DNA of 64,000 nucleotides from Streptomyces cathayae (GTDB taxonomy: Bacteria; Actinomycetota; Actinomycetes; Streptomycetales; Streptomycetaceae): NCBI RefSeq assembly GCF_029760955.1, contig NZ_CP121682.1, forward strand, positions 2,046,001 through 2,110,000. Reading direction: 5' to 3'. The translations under genes were made by a program, and so were the position numbers. Below are positions 40,282 to 48,317 of the stretch, in pieces; the stretch's first letter is position 1, and each line of letters opens with the position of its first letter. Below the pieces are notes generated by a model. It saw nothing but the letters and a program-made list of their open reading frames with translations. It did not search any database and had not been told where the DNA came from.

Positions 40282-43121
40282 CGGACGGATCCCTCCCCTT
40301 CCCCGGCCGCCGTCGCACCGGCCTCGCCGAGCGAGACGCCCACCGCCGCCAGGAGCTTGAGGACGACACCGACCACGACCAGGTAGACGCCGACGTCGAG
40401 GAACAGGCTGGTCGCCCACTTCACCTCGCCCAGCAGCGGCAGGTGCCAGCTCAGCAGAGCGCTGTCCAGCGGCGCACCGCCGACGGCCAGCGGCACCAGG
40501 GCGGTGACCGCCGCGATCGCCAGGCCCGTGCCCGCGACGGCGACCGGGCGCAGGCGTACGGCGGCGCCGAGGTCGGCCTGGCCGCCGACGAGGTACCGCA
40601 GGACGAACGCCAGCCCCGCGACCAGTCCGCCGGAGAACCCTCCGCCGGGGCGGTAGTGCCCCGAGAACAGCAGGAACACCGAGAGCACCAGGATCGAGGG
40701 GAAGAGCAGCCGGATGGCCACCTCCATCAGGACCGAGCGCTCGCCGCCGGGCCGTTCGCCGGCCCCCGGCAGCCAGGTCTGCCGGGGCTCGTCCCAGTGC
40801 GTGGTGGGGAAGCGGGCGAGCGGCTCCTCGTCGGCGACCTGTACCGCGTCACGGTCGTGGAACCGGATCAGGCTGCCCACTCCGACCGCCGCCACCAGCA
40901 CGACCGAGATCTCGCCCAGCGTGTCCAGGGCCCGGAAGTCGACGATGATCGCGTCGACGACGTTGAGGGCGCCCGTCTCCGCCGCCCGGCGCAGGTATCC
41001 GGGCGAGATCACCGGGGCCGTCCGCGCGGAGGCCGCCGCCAGCGCGAAGCAGGTGACGACGGCGCCGACCCCGACGGCCACCGTGCCCCGCAGCACCCGC
41101 CCCGGCACCGACCTGCGGCCGGAATCGAACCGGGCCGGCATCCGGCGCAGCACCAGCACCACGACGACCAGCGTCGTCGTCTCGACCAGGAACTGGGTGA
41201 GCGCCAGGTCCGGGGCTCCGCGGACCAGGAACAGGCCCGCCGCGCCGTACCCGACGGCCCCGGTGAGCAGGATGGCGGTGAGCCGGTGCCGGGCGGCCAC
41301 CACCGCCGCGGCGGCCGCCAGCATGACCACGGCCAGCACCGGTTCGAGCGAGTACCGCCACAGGGGCGGTGACCCCAGCGACGGTGCCGCCGCCAGGAGT
41401 GCCGCGCCGGGCACCGCGACGACCGTCGTGAGCAGCACGGTCAGATAGACGGGCAGCGAGCCGACCTGGGTGTGCCGGGTCAGGGTCACGGCCAGCCGGT
41501 CCACGCCCTCGACCGCGCGGTCGTACGCGTACTGCACGTCGGTCAGGCGCGGCAGGCGGTTCACCACGGCGGCGCGGCGGCGGAGCGCGTGGATCAGGAG
41601 ACCGGCGCCGAGCGACAGCACGGACAGCCCGAGAGCCGGGGTGAACCCGGGCCACAGGGCCAGTGCGTACGGCCCGCCGGCCCCCGGCGGATAGGCGTTG
41701 GCGTAGGCGGTGGTCAGGGCCGCCGTGGCGGGGTACGCCACGCCCAGCACCAGGCCCGCCCCGGACAGTACGGCCACCGGTGCGACGAATCCCGCCTCCG
41801 GTCCGCGCGCGGACCGCGCCGCCCGCTCCGCCGGCGGTCCGCCGAAGGCGCCGTGCAGGAACCGTGCCGCGAACGCCACGGTCAGCGCGGAGCCGACCAC
41901 CAGCACCACCGTCAGCTGCTGGTGGCCGGCGAGTTCGGTGCCGTGCAGGAACGCCTCCAGGGCGGCTTCCTTGCCCAGGAAGCCGATGAGGGGCGGCAGA
42001 CCGGCCATCGACGCGGCGGCGAGTGCCGTGACGCCGAAGAGCACGGGCAGCCGGCGGCCCAGTCCCGACAGCTCCCGGATGTCGCGGGTACCGGTGTGGT
42101 GGTCCACGATCCCGACGGACAGGAACAGCGCCGACTTGAACGCCGCGTGCGCCAGCAGCATCACCACGCCGGCCAGCGCCGCCGTCCGGGTCCCGGCGCC
42201 CAGCAGGGCGGTCAGCAGACCGAGTTCGCTGACGGTCCCGTAGGCGAGGAGCAGCTTCAGGTCGGTCTCGCGCAGCGCCCGCCACGCGGCCACCACCATC
42301 GTGGCGAGCCCCACGCCGAGCACCATCGGCCGCCACGGCGCCACGTCGGCCAGGGCGGGCGCCAGGCGGGCGATCAGGTAGACCCCGGCCTTGACCATCG
42401 CCGCCGCGTGCAGGAAGGCGCTGACCGGTGTGGGGGCCACCATCGCCGCGGGCAGCCAGCCGTGCAGCGGCATCTGCGCGGACTTGGTGAACGCGCCGGC
42501 CAGGACGAGCACCACGGCGGCGGAGACCGCGCCGCCCCGCGGGGGGTCCGCGAGGATCGCCGAGACGCGGTAGGTGCCGGCCGCCTGGCCCAGCACGATG
42601 AAACCGAGCAGCATCGCCAGGCCGCCGGCCACCGTCACCAGCAGGGCCTGACGGGCCGCCCGGCGCTGTTCGGCCCGCTTTCCGGGACCCGCGATCAGCA
42701 GGAAGGAGGCGACCGTGGTCAGCTCCCAGAAGACGTACAGCACGAAGAGGTTGTCCGCCAGGACCAGTCCGATCATCGCCCCGGCGAAGGCCAGCAGCAG
42801 GGCGGCCAGCGGGCCGGCGTCCTGTTCGACGTAGTACCGGCAGTACAGCAGCACCAGCACCCCGACACCGGCCACCACCCACAGCATCAGCAGCGACAGG
42901 GCGTCCAGGCGCAGATCGACCGTCAGACCGAGCGACGGAGCCCACCGCAGGGACTCCTGGTACGCGCCGCCGTCCAGGACGCCCGCCGCCCGCGTGCCCG
43001 CCCAGACCACCGTCGCCGACGGCACCAGGGCCGCCACGGCCCACACCGCCCGGCCGAGCCGCCGTTCCCACCAGGGGATCGACACTGCGACCGTCGCATA
43101 GGCGGCCAGCAGGACCAGCAC
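40278..43121 (-). CDS. mrpA: Fused Mrp antiporter subunit A-B (MnhA/MnhB)
   Basis: 947 residues, the first gene of the operon. The NuoL-like part (about residues 1-750) has TM helices with LLAYGTVSELGLLTALLG, FTKSAQMPLHGWLPAAMVAPTPVSAFLHAAAMVKAGVYL and LAHAAFKSALFLSVGIVDHHTGTRD. The C-terminal 150 or so residues form an MnhB domain (RLLFPSILVLSVFLLFSGHYRPGGGFSGGLVAGLAFVLRYL), so subunits A and B are one polypeptide and no separate mrpB is present. GTG 43121 is preferred to the long frame reaching 43298, which has no ribosome binding site. Confidence 0.93.
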   Translation of the reverse strand: MLVLLAAYATVAVSIPWWERRLGRAVWAVAALVPSATVVWAGTRAAGVLDGGAYQESLRWAPSLGLTVDLRLDALSLLMLWVVAGVGVLVLLYCRYYVEQDAGPLAALLLAFAGAMIGLVLADNLFVLYVFWELTTVASFLLIAGPGKRAEQRRAARQALLVTVAGGLAMLLGFIVLGQAAGTYRVSAILADPPRGGAVSAAVVLVLAGAFTKSAQMPLHGWLPAAMVAPTPVSAFLHAAAMVKAGVYLIARLAPALADVAPWRPMVLGVGLATMVVAAWRALRETDLKLLLAYGTVSELGLLTALLGAGTRTAALAGVVMLLAHAAFKSALFLSVGIVDHHTGTRDIRELSGLGRRLPVLFGVTALAAASMAGLPPLIGFLGKEAALEAFLHGTELAGHQQLTVVLVVGSALTVAFAARFLHGAFGGPPAERAARSARGPEAGFVAPVAVLSGAGLVLGVAYPATAALTTAYANAYPPGAGGPYALALWPGFTPALGLSVLSLGAGLLIHALRRRAAVVNRLPRLTDVQYAYDRAVEGVDRLAVTLTRHTQVGSLPVYLTVLLTTVVAVPGAALLAAAPSLGSPPLWRYSLEPVLAVVMLAAAAAVVAARHRLTAILLTGAVGYGAAGLFLVRGAPDLALTQFLVETTTLVVVVLVLRRMPARFDSGRRSVPGRVLRGTVAVGVGAVVTCFALAAASARTAPVISPGYLRRAAETGALNVVDAIIVDFRALDTLGEISVVLVAAVGVGSLIRFHDRDAVQVADEEPLARFPTTHWDEPRQTWLPGAGERPGGERSVLMEVAIRLLFPSILVLSVFLLFSGHYRPGGGFSGGLVAGLAFVLRYLVGGQADLGAAVRLRPVAVAGTGLAIAAVTALVPLAVGGAPLDSALLSWHLPLLGEVKWATSLFLDVGVYLVVVGVVLKLLAAVGVSLGEAGATAAGEGEGSVR

Positions 43122-43660
43122 GTCAGCACCTACTCCTTCACGGTGGCCCGACCGCTGACGCGCGAGCGGCCTCCGCTCGAGCCTTGAGAGGTATGTCCGG
43201 TTAGTCGGTATCAGTGCTCTGTGTAGCAGGGAGAGCCGCCCGAAGGGACGTCGCCGCGCCACACACGGAGCAGGGCGCACGGCTCGGCGGAGCCGCACGG
43301 CTTCCGTTCAGGGCCGGCACCCGGTGCGCGTACGGGGTCGGTGGTCCGCGTCGGGCTGCGGCAGCCGTGCGTACGGCCGGGCGGCGGATCGGCCGTACGC
43401 ACGGCGGGGGTCGGCGGAGGGCTCGGCGAGGGGTCCGGCGAAGAGGTCGGCGTGCCTTCCCCGTGCGGGTGTCGTGCCGGGCGAGGGGGATCGGGTTCTG
43501 CCGGCGTCGCTGGCCCCGAGGCGCATGCCGTTCTCTCCGTTCGTCGGGCGGGCAGGTGGGCGGACGGGGTGCGGGTAACCCGCCCGACGTGCCGTCAAAC
43601 ACCCGGAGAGCCTGCCGGGTCGGAACCCGTGAGAGCGTGCGCCCCTCCTCGGTACGCCGG
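43122..43660. other. 539-bp intergenic region before the Mrp operon, with one hairpin
   Basis: Upstream control region of mrpA. A perfect 15-bp stem with a 12-base loop (43364-43378 with 43391-43405) would end transcription from the acetyltransferase gene. The remaining frames are Arg/Gly/Ala shadows. A CGTACG-rich stretch overlaps the hairpin. The Mrp promoter was not identified. Confidence 0.55.
43364..43405. terminator. Hairpin downstream of the PatA-type gene
   Basis: Fifteen exact pairs, GCCGTGCGTACGGCC with its reverse complement, loop GGGCGGCGGATC. It is about 250 bp after the stop of the acyltransferase gene and upstream of the mrp start, both on the minus strand. Confidence 0.7.
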
Positions 43661-46591
43661 TCAGTACGCCGGGAGCGTCCGGGGGCCGAGGTCGTCGCGG
43701 GCGGGCGGCGGCGCCAGGCGTACGGAGGCACTGAGGACGCTCACGCCGTGGGTGGCGACGACCACCGGTTCCAGGTCGACGGCGACGACCTCGGGATGGT
43801 CGTCGACCAGCCGCGACACCCGCAGCAGCAGTTCCTCCAGCGCGGGGGTGTCGACCGGGGCCGAGCCGCGCCAGCCGAACAGCAGGGGCGCGGTGCGGAT
43901 CGACCTCACCAGGGAGGTCGCCTCCCGGTCGGTGACCGGGACCAGCCGGTGCGCCATGTCTCCGAGCAGCTGCGAAGGGGGTCCGGCGAGCCCGAAGGAC
44001 AGCACCGCACCGGCCGCGGAATCGATCACCGCGCGGACGATGGTGTCGACACCGCGCGGCGCCATCCGCTGCACGACGGGGCGCAGTTCCTCGGGCGTGC
44101 CGAGCTGCCGGGTCAGTTCGGCGTACGCCCGGCGCAGTTGCTCCTCGTCCGCCAGGTCCAGCCGTACGCCGCCCAGGTCGGCGCGGTGCCTGAGGTGCGG
44201 GGCGGTCACCTTGAGGGCGACGGGGTGCCCCAGGGTGCGGGCGGCCTCGACGGCGGCGTCGGGCGTGGGGGCCGGGAGGGCGCGGTGGACGTGGATGCCG
44301 TAGGCGCCGAGCAGTGCGCAGGTCTCCTCGACGCCGAGGGCCGGGCTCTGCCCGCGGGCGAGCTGCGCGTGGATGAGTTCGGCGGCACCCTTCTCGTCGA
44401 TGTCCTCGTACTGGGGCACCTTGCCGGGGTCGGCGGCGTCCCGCCGCCACTGGGCGTAGGTGACGGAGTGGGCGAGGGCGCGGACGGCGCGTTCGGCTGC
44501 GGGGTAGGCGGGGATGAGGTGGGCGTCCTCGGGGAGGACCACGGGCGCCGGCACGGGGCTGCCGGCGGGTGCGCGCTCCCCGGCCGGCGGCGCGGGGCGG
44601 GGCGGGGCCGCCGGCGGGGTGGGGCGGGGCGGGGCGGGCGGCTCCGCCCGCGGGGCCGTGCTCGCCGCCGCCGACAGGGCCTCCGCCAGGCCGCCGAGTT
44701 CCACGTGGACCACCAGGACCGGCTTGGACGGGGTCGCGGCGGCGGCCGAGCGCAGCGCCTCGGCGAGCGCCGCGTCGCCGACGGAGCCGGGCGTCCTTCC
44801 CCCCAGCGCCGGGATCGCGGTCACGACCACCGCGTCGCAGGTGTCGTCGGCCAGCGCCCGGGACAGGGCCGCGTGGAAGTCCGCCGCCGAGGCCGCGGTG
44901 GTGAGGTCCAGCGGGTGGTGCGGGCGCAGCCCCTCGGCGAGGCACGCCTCGTAGGTGAGCAGCCCCAGGGACTCGGAGTTGCCCAGGATCGCCACCCGGG
45001 GCCCGGACGGCAGCGGCTGGCGGGCGAGCAGCAGGCCCGCGTCGACCAGTTCCGTGATGGTGTCCACCCGGGTCACCCCGGCCTGTCGCAGCAGCGCGGA
45101 GACGGTCTCGTGCGGCAGTCGCGTCGCCCGCACGGCGTGCCCGCGGGGCCCGGCGCCGTGGCGGGCTCCCTGGACCACGACGAGTGGCTTCACCGCCGCG
45201 GTCCGGCGGGCGAGGCGGGTGAACTTGCGGGGGTTGCCGATGGACTCCAGGTACATCAGGGCGACATCGGTGTCCGGGTCGTCGTACCAGTACTGCATGA
45301 CGTCGTTGCCGGAGACGTCGGCGCGGTTGCCGGACGAGACGAAGGTGGACACGCCCGTGACGCCGGTGACGCCTCCGCCGCGCCGGTGCAGCCGCGACAG
45401 CAGGGCGATGCCGATGGCTCCGGACTGGGCGAACAGGCCGATGCGGCCGGGGCGCGGCATCTCGGGCGCGAGCGAGGCGTTCAGCCGCACGTCCGGGGAG
45501 GTGTTGATGACACCGAACGCGTTCGGCCCGATGATCCGCATGCCGTACGTACGCGCCTGCCGGACGAGGGCGCGCTGGCGCTCGCGGCCCTCGGGTCCCG
45601 CCTCGGCGTATCCGGCGGACGTCACGACGAGCCCCCGCACCCCGTGCTCGCCGCACTCGGCGACGACCTCGGGGACCTGCTCGGCGGGTACCGCGACGAC
45701 GGCGAGGTCGACCTGCCCGTCGATGTCACGCACCGAACGGTGGGCGGGCACCCCGTCGCCCCCGTCGTCCCCGTCGCTGCCGGCGAGTTCCTTCAGCTCC
45801 GGGGGGAAGGCCTTGTTCACGGCGTACAGGCGGCCGGTGAATCCGCCGTCCCGGATGTTGTCGAGGAGGCTGCGGCCCACGCTGCCGGGCCTGCGGCCGG
45901 CGCCTATGACCGCGACCGAGCCGGGGGTGAGCAGGCGCCGCACGGAACGGGCCTCGGCACGCTGCTCGCGCGCCTGCTGCACGGCCAGCGAACGGTCGGT
46001 GGGTTCGAGGTCGAACTCCAGGCGGACGACGCCGTCCTCGAAGCTGCGCTTCTGGGTGTACCCGGCGTCCGTGAACACCTTGATCATCTTGCTGTTGGCC
46101 GGCAGCACCTCGGCGGCGAACCGGCGGATGCCGCGCTCGCGCGCGACGGCGGCGATGTGCTCGAGGAGGGCGGAGGCGATGCCCCGGCCCTGGTGGGCGT
46201 CCTGCACCAGGAAGGCGACCTCGGCCTCGTCGGAGACCGGAGGGGCGGGCTCTCCGGCGGGCGACGGGTGGGAGGAGGCGGGTGTCCCGTCGGGGCCGAT
46301 CCGGTCGTAGCGTACGGTGGCGATGAACTCGCCGCCCACCGTGGCCGCGAGTCCCACCCGGTCCACGAAGTCGTGGTGTGTGAACCGGTGCACGTCCTTG
46401 GCGGACAGGCGAGGGTAGGGCGCGAAGAAGCGGTAGTACTTCGACTCGTCCGACACCTGCTCGTAGAAGCTGACCAGGCGCTCGGCGTCATCGACGGTGA
46501 TGGGCCGCACGCGCGCGGTGCCGCCGTCGCGCAGCACCACGTCGGCCTCCCAGTGGGCGGGGTACTCGTGCCGGTCCGACGAGATCTGCAT
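43661..46591 (-). CDS. GNAT acetyltransferase fused to NDP-forming acyl-CoA synthetase (PatA type)
   Basis: 976 residues. The GNAT domain comes first (about 20-185): ARVRPITVDDAERLVSFYEQVSDESKYYRFF, and QDAHQGRGIASALLEHIAAVARERGI has the acetyl-CoA loop. The NDP-forming acyl-CoA synthetase domains follow: CoA-binding SVAVIGAGRRPGSVGRSLLDNIRDGGF, a succinyl-CoA-ligase-like middle part, a Pro-rich linker near 640-690, and an ATP-grasp part near 760-970. The N-terminal-GNAT arrangement is that of Streptomyces lividans PatA, which acetylates lysines of acyl-CoA synthetases; other bacteria have the domains reversed. It lies divergently from ptsH. Confidence 0.9.
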   Translation of the reverse strand: MQISSDRHEYPAHWEADVVLRDGGTARVRPITVDDAERLVSFYEQVSDESKYYRFFAPYPRLSAKDVHRFTHHDFVDRVGLAATVGGEFIATVRYDRIGPDGTPASSHPSPAGEPAPPVSDEAEVAFLVQDAHQGRGIASALLEHIAAVARERGIRRFAAEVLPANSKMIKVFTDAGYTQKRSFEDGVVRLEFDLEPTDRSLAVQQAREQRAEARSVRRLLTPGSVAVIGAGRRPGSVGRSLLDNIRDGGFTGRLYAVNKAFPPELKELAGSDGDDGGDGVPAHRSVRDIDGQVDLAVVAVPAEQVPEVVAECGEHGVRGLVVTSAGYAEAGPEGRERQRALVRQARTYGMRIIGPNAFGVINTSPDVRLNASLAPEMPRPGRIGLFAQSGAIGIALLSRLHRRGGGVTGVTGVSTFVSSGNRADVSGNDVMQYWYDDPDTDVALMYLESIGNPRKFTRLARRTAAVKPLVVVQGARHGAGPRGHAVRATRLPHETVSALLRQAGVTRVDTITELVDAGLLLARQPLPSGPRVAILGNSESLGLLTYEACLAEGLRPHHPLDLTTAASAADFHAALSRALADDTCDAVVVTAIPALGGRTPGSVGDAALAEALRSAAAATPSKPVLVVHVELGGLAEALSAAASTAPRAEPPAPPRPTPPAAPPRPAPPAGERAPAGSPVPAPVVLPEDAHLIPAYPAAERAVRALAHSVTYAQWRRDAADPGKVPQYEDIDEKGAAELIHAQLARGQSPALGVEETCALLGAYGIHVHRALPAPTPDAAVEAARTLGHPVALKVTAPHLRHRADLGGVRLDLADEEQLRRAYAELTRQLGTPEELRPVVQRMAPRGVDTIVRAVIDSAAGAVLSFGLAGPPSQLLGDMAHRLVPVTDREATSLVRSIRTAPLLFGWRGSAPVDTPALEELLLRVSRLVDDHPEVVAVDLEPVVVATHGVSVLSASVRLAPPPARDDLGPRTLPAY

Positions 46592-46726
46592 GGGCCCCAG
46601 AGTACGGCTCGCGTACGACGACAGCGCGAGGCAGTCTGTGGGGGCACGAGCCGGACCGAGGCCGCGGTCCGGTGTCGCCGGGAGCGGGAACGGGTTCCGC
46701 TCCCGGTGTGGTTCCCGATATGGGAA

Positions 46727-46742
46727 ACTGGTCTAGACAACC
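46727..46742. promoter_or_regulatory. DasR-responsive element (dre) upstream of ptsH
   Basis: ACTGGTCTAGACAACC matches the palindromic dre consensus ACTGGTCTAGACCACT at all but three positions, with the TGGTCTAGAC core intact. It ends 24 bp before the ptsH start codon. DasR, the GntR-type regulator of N-acetylglucosamine use, is known to bind dre sites upstream of pts genes in S. coelicolor; glucosamine-6-phosphate would release it. Confidence 0.85.
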
Positions 46743-46765
46743 TGAACACCGAAGGGCAGCAACAC

Positions 46766-47047
46766 ATGGCTGAGCGCCGCGTCAACGTCGGCTGGGCCGA
46801 GGGCCTCCACGCCCGTCCCGCCTCCATCTTCGTCCGAGCCGCCACGGCCGCAGGCGTCCCGGTGACGATCGCCAAGGCTGACGGCAACCCCGTCAACGCG
46901 GCCTCCATGCTGGCCGTTCTGGGCCTGGGCGCCCAGGGCGGCGAGGAGATCGTCCTCGCCTCCGACGCCGAGGGCGCAGACGCCGCCCTGGACCGTCTGG
47001 CGAAGCTGGTCTCCGAGGGTCTCGAGGAGCTCCCCGAGACCGTCTGA
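46766..47047 (+). CDS. ptsH: Phosphocarrier protein HPr of the phosphotransferase system
   Basis: 93 residues. GLHARPAS contains the active His15 that receives phosphate from enzyme I, and NAASMLAVLGLGAQ the Ser47 position of HPr-kinase proteins. It carries phosphate to the EIIA/EIIB components of sugar transporters such as that for N-acetylglucosamine. Streptomyces has a single ptsH. A dre operator is upstream and a strong hairpin downstream, so it is transcribed alone, divergently from the PatA-type gene. Confidence 0.97.
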   Translation: MAERRVNVGWAEGLHARPASIFVRAATAAGVPVTIAKADGNPVNAASMLAVLGLGAQGGEEIVLASDAEGADAALDRLAKLVSEGLEELPETV

Positions 47048-47085
47048 CAGGTTCTCCGGATCTTCCGGATCCTCCGTCGGCGAGT

Positions 47086-47119
47086 GGAGCCGCGCCGCCC
47101 TTCCGGGCGGCGCGGCTCC
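47086..47119. terminator. Terminator after ptsH
   Basis: GGAGCCGCGCCGCCC (47086-47100), loop TTCC, exact reverse complement 47105-47119, followed by GTTCTCCGTT. It separates ptsH from the convergent peptidase gene. Confidence 0.92.
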
Positions 47120-47133
47120 GTTCTCCGTTCGGC

Positions 47134-47898
47134 TCAGAGGTTCACGCCGTGCGCGCGGAGGTAGGCGACCGGGTCGATGTCGGAGCCGTACTCGGCGGTC
47201 GTACGGACCTCGAAGTGCAGATGCGCGCCGGTGACGTTGCCGGTGGCGCCGGAGACGCCGATCCGCTGTCCCGGGGTGACCTGCTGTCCCACCGAGACGA
47301 CGACGGCCGACAGGTGGCCGTACTGGGTGTAGGTGCCGTCGTGCATCTTGATGACGACCTGGTTGCCGTAGGCGCCGCCCCAGCCGGCCTCCACGACGGT
47401 GCCCAGGCCGACCGAGAGCACGGGGGTGCCGCTCGCGGCGTGGAAGTCGACCCCGGTGTGACTGCCGGAGGACCAGACGGCGCCGCCGGACAGGTAACCG
47501 GTCGAGACGTAGGAACCCGCGATCGGGGACACGAAGGTGTTGAGGCGCTTGCGCTCGGCCTCCCGCGCGGCACGCTCCTCGGCCTCGCGGGCCGCCTCGG
47601 CCGCCCTCTCCCGTGCGGCCTCCTCCGCGGCCTCGCGCGCGGCGGCCCGGGCCGCTTCCCGTGCGGCCTCGTGCTGAGCGGCCGCCTGGGCCTCGACCTG
47701 GGCGGCGGCTTCGTCACCCAGGGCGACGACGGGGGTCAGACCGGTCTGCTGCGCGGCGGGTCCGGCGGCGAGCGCCGAGGGTGCGAGGGAGCCGACCACG
47801 CCGGTGGTGGTGAGGGCCGCGACGCCCGCCGCCCTGGCGGTGCCGCGGTGCATGCGGCCGGGACGACGGTGCTTCCCGGTGACGCGGGTGAACGCCAT
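47134..47898 (-). CDS. Secreted M23-family (LytM-type) peptidoglycan endopeptidase
   Basis: 254 residues. Signal peptide: basic start (TGKHRRPGRMHRGTARAAG), hydrophobic core (VAALTTTGVVGSLAPSALA) and cleavage near residue 45. An Ala/Glu/Arg-rich coiled coil (about 65-118) then leads to the peptidase domain with zinc ligands HTGVDFHA (His and Asp) and HLHFEVR, and the intervening YGNQVVIKMHDGTYTQYGHLS. It should cut peptide crosslinks in the cell wall. The long 5' region encodes a ydaO-type riboswitch. Confidence 0.93.
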   Translation of the reverse strand: MAFTRVTGKHRRPGRMHRGTARAAGVAALTTTGVVGSLAPSALAAGPAAQQTGLTPVVALGDEAAAQVEAQAAAQHEAAREAARAAAREAAEEAARERAAEAAREAEERAAREAERKRLNTFVSPIAGSYVSTGYLSGGAVWSSGSHTGVDFHAASGTPVLSVGLGTVVEAGWGGAYGNQVVIKMHDGTYTQYGHLSAVVVSVGQQVTPGQRIGVSGATGNVTGAHLHFEVRTTAEYGSDIDPVAYLRAHGVNL

Positions 47899-47921
47899 GC
47901 AGGGGGTGGTCCTTTCCTTCC

Positions 47922-48110
47922 CTCTCGCCTACCGGGTCGGCGTGGGGGTCTCCCCAGGCCGTTCAGGCCCTGGGGGAAGGTCCGGAGCAGGAAGGTCTCC
48001 CACGGGTCCCCTCGCGCCGGGCGCGGGCGTCCGATTCACCTCAGGGACTGCGTGATCCGGTCCACGGCTCCCCTGGCTCGCGCCGTGCGGGGACTCGGCG
48101 ATGGCTGTCC
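47922..48110 (-). ncRNA. ydaO/yuaA-type c-di-AMP riboswitch controlling the M23 peptidase
   Basis: Read on the minus strand, the leader between 48110 and 47922 holds the blocks I associate with this aptamer in Streptomyces: CATCGCCGAG at the start, GGGGAGCC, then CCTGAGGTGAATCGGACG, GGGGACCCGTGGGAGACC, TTCCTGCTCCG, and a final GACCCGGTAGGCGAGAGG just ahead of the ribosome binding site. The class is known to sense c-di-AMP and to turn off cell-wall hydrolase genes such as rpfA in Streptomyces. Coordinates of the ends are approximate. Confidence 0.72.
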
Positions 48111-48317
48111 GGTGCCGCGGGTGCGGCGCACTGCCCGACGAACAGCCCGGACGACGCTAGGCGGGGCGTCTTTCGATTCCCAAACGGATCCCGACTTTTG
48201 TAGCGCATCCCACAGGGCAGACAGGACTACTCCACCCCAATTCGGGCACAGGCGGGCCCTGGTGACTTTCGCGCCACCAGGGCCCGTCCGCGCGTGCGCT
48301 GCGCCTGCGTGCGCCGG

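Noticed and set aside
41472..43187. 571-codon plus-strand frame across mrpA
   Set aside because: Antisense shadow with highly biased composition.
43214..47047. 1277-codon plus-strand frame spanning the PatA-type gene and ptsH
   Set aside because: Only the last 93 codons (ptsH) are real; the rest is antisense to the acetyltransferase gene with a Gly/Arg/Val-rich translation and no domain.
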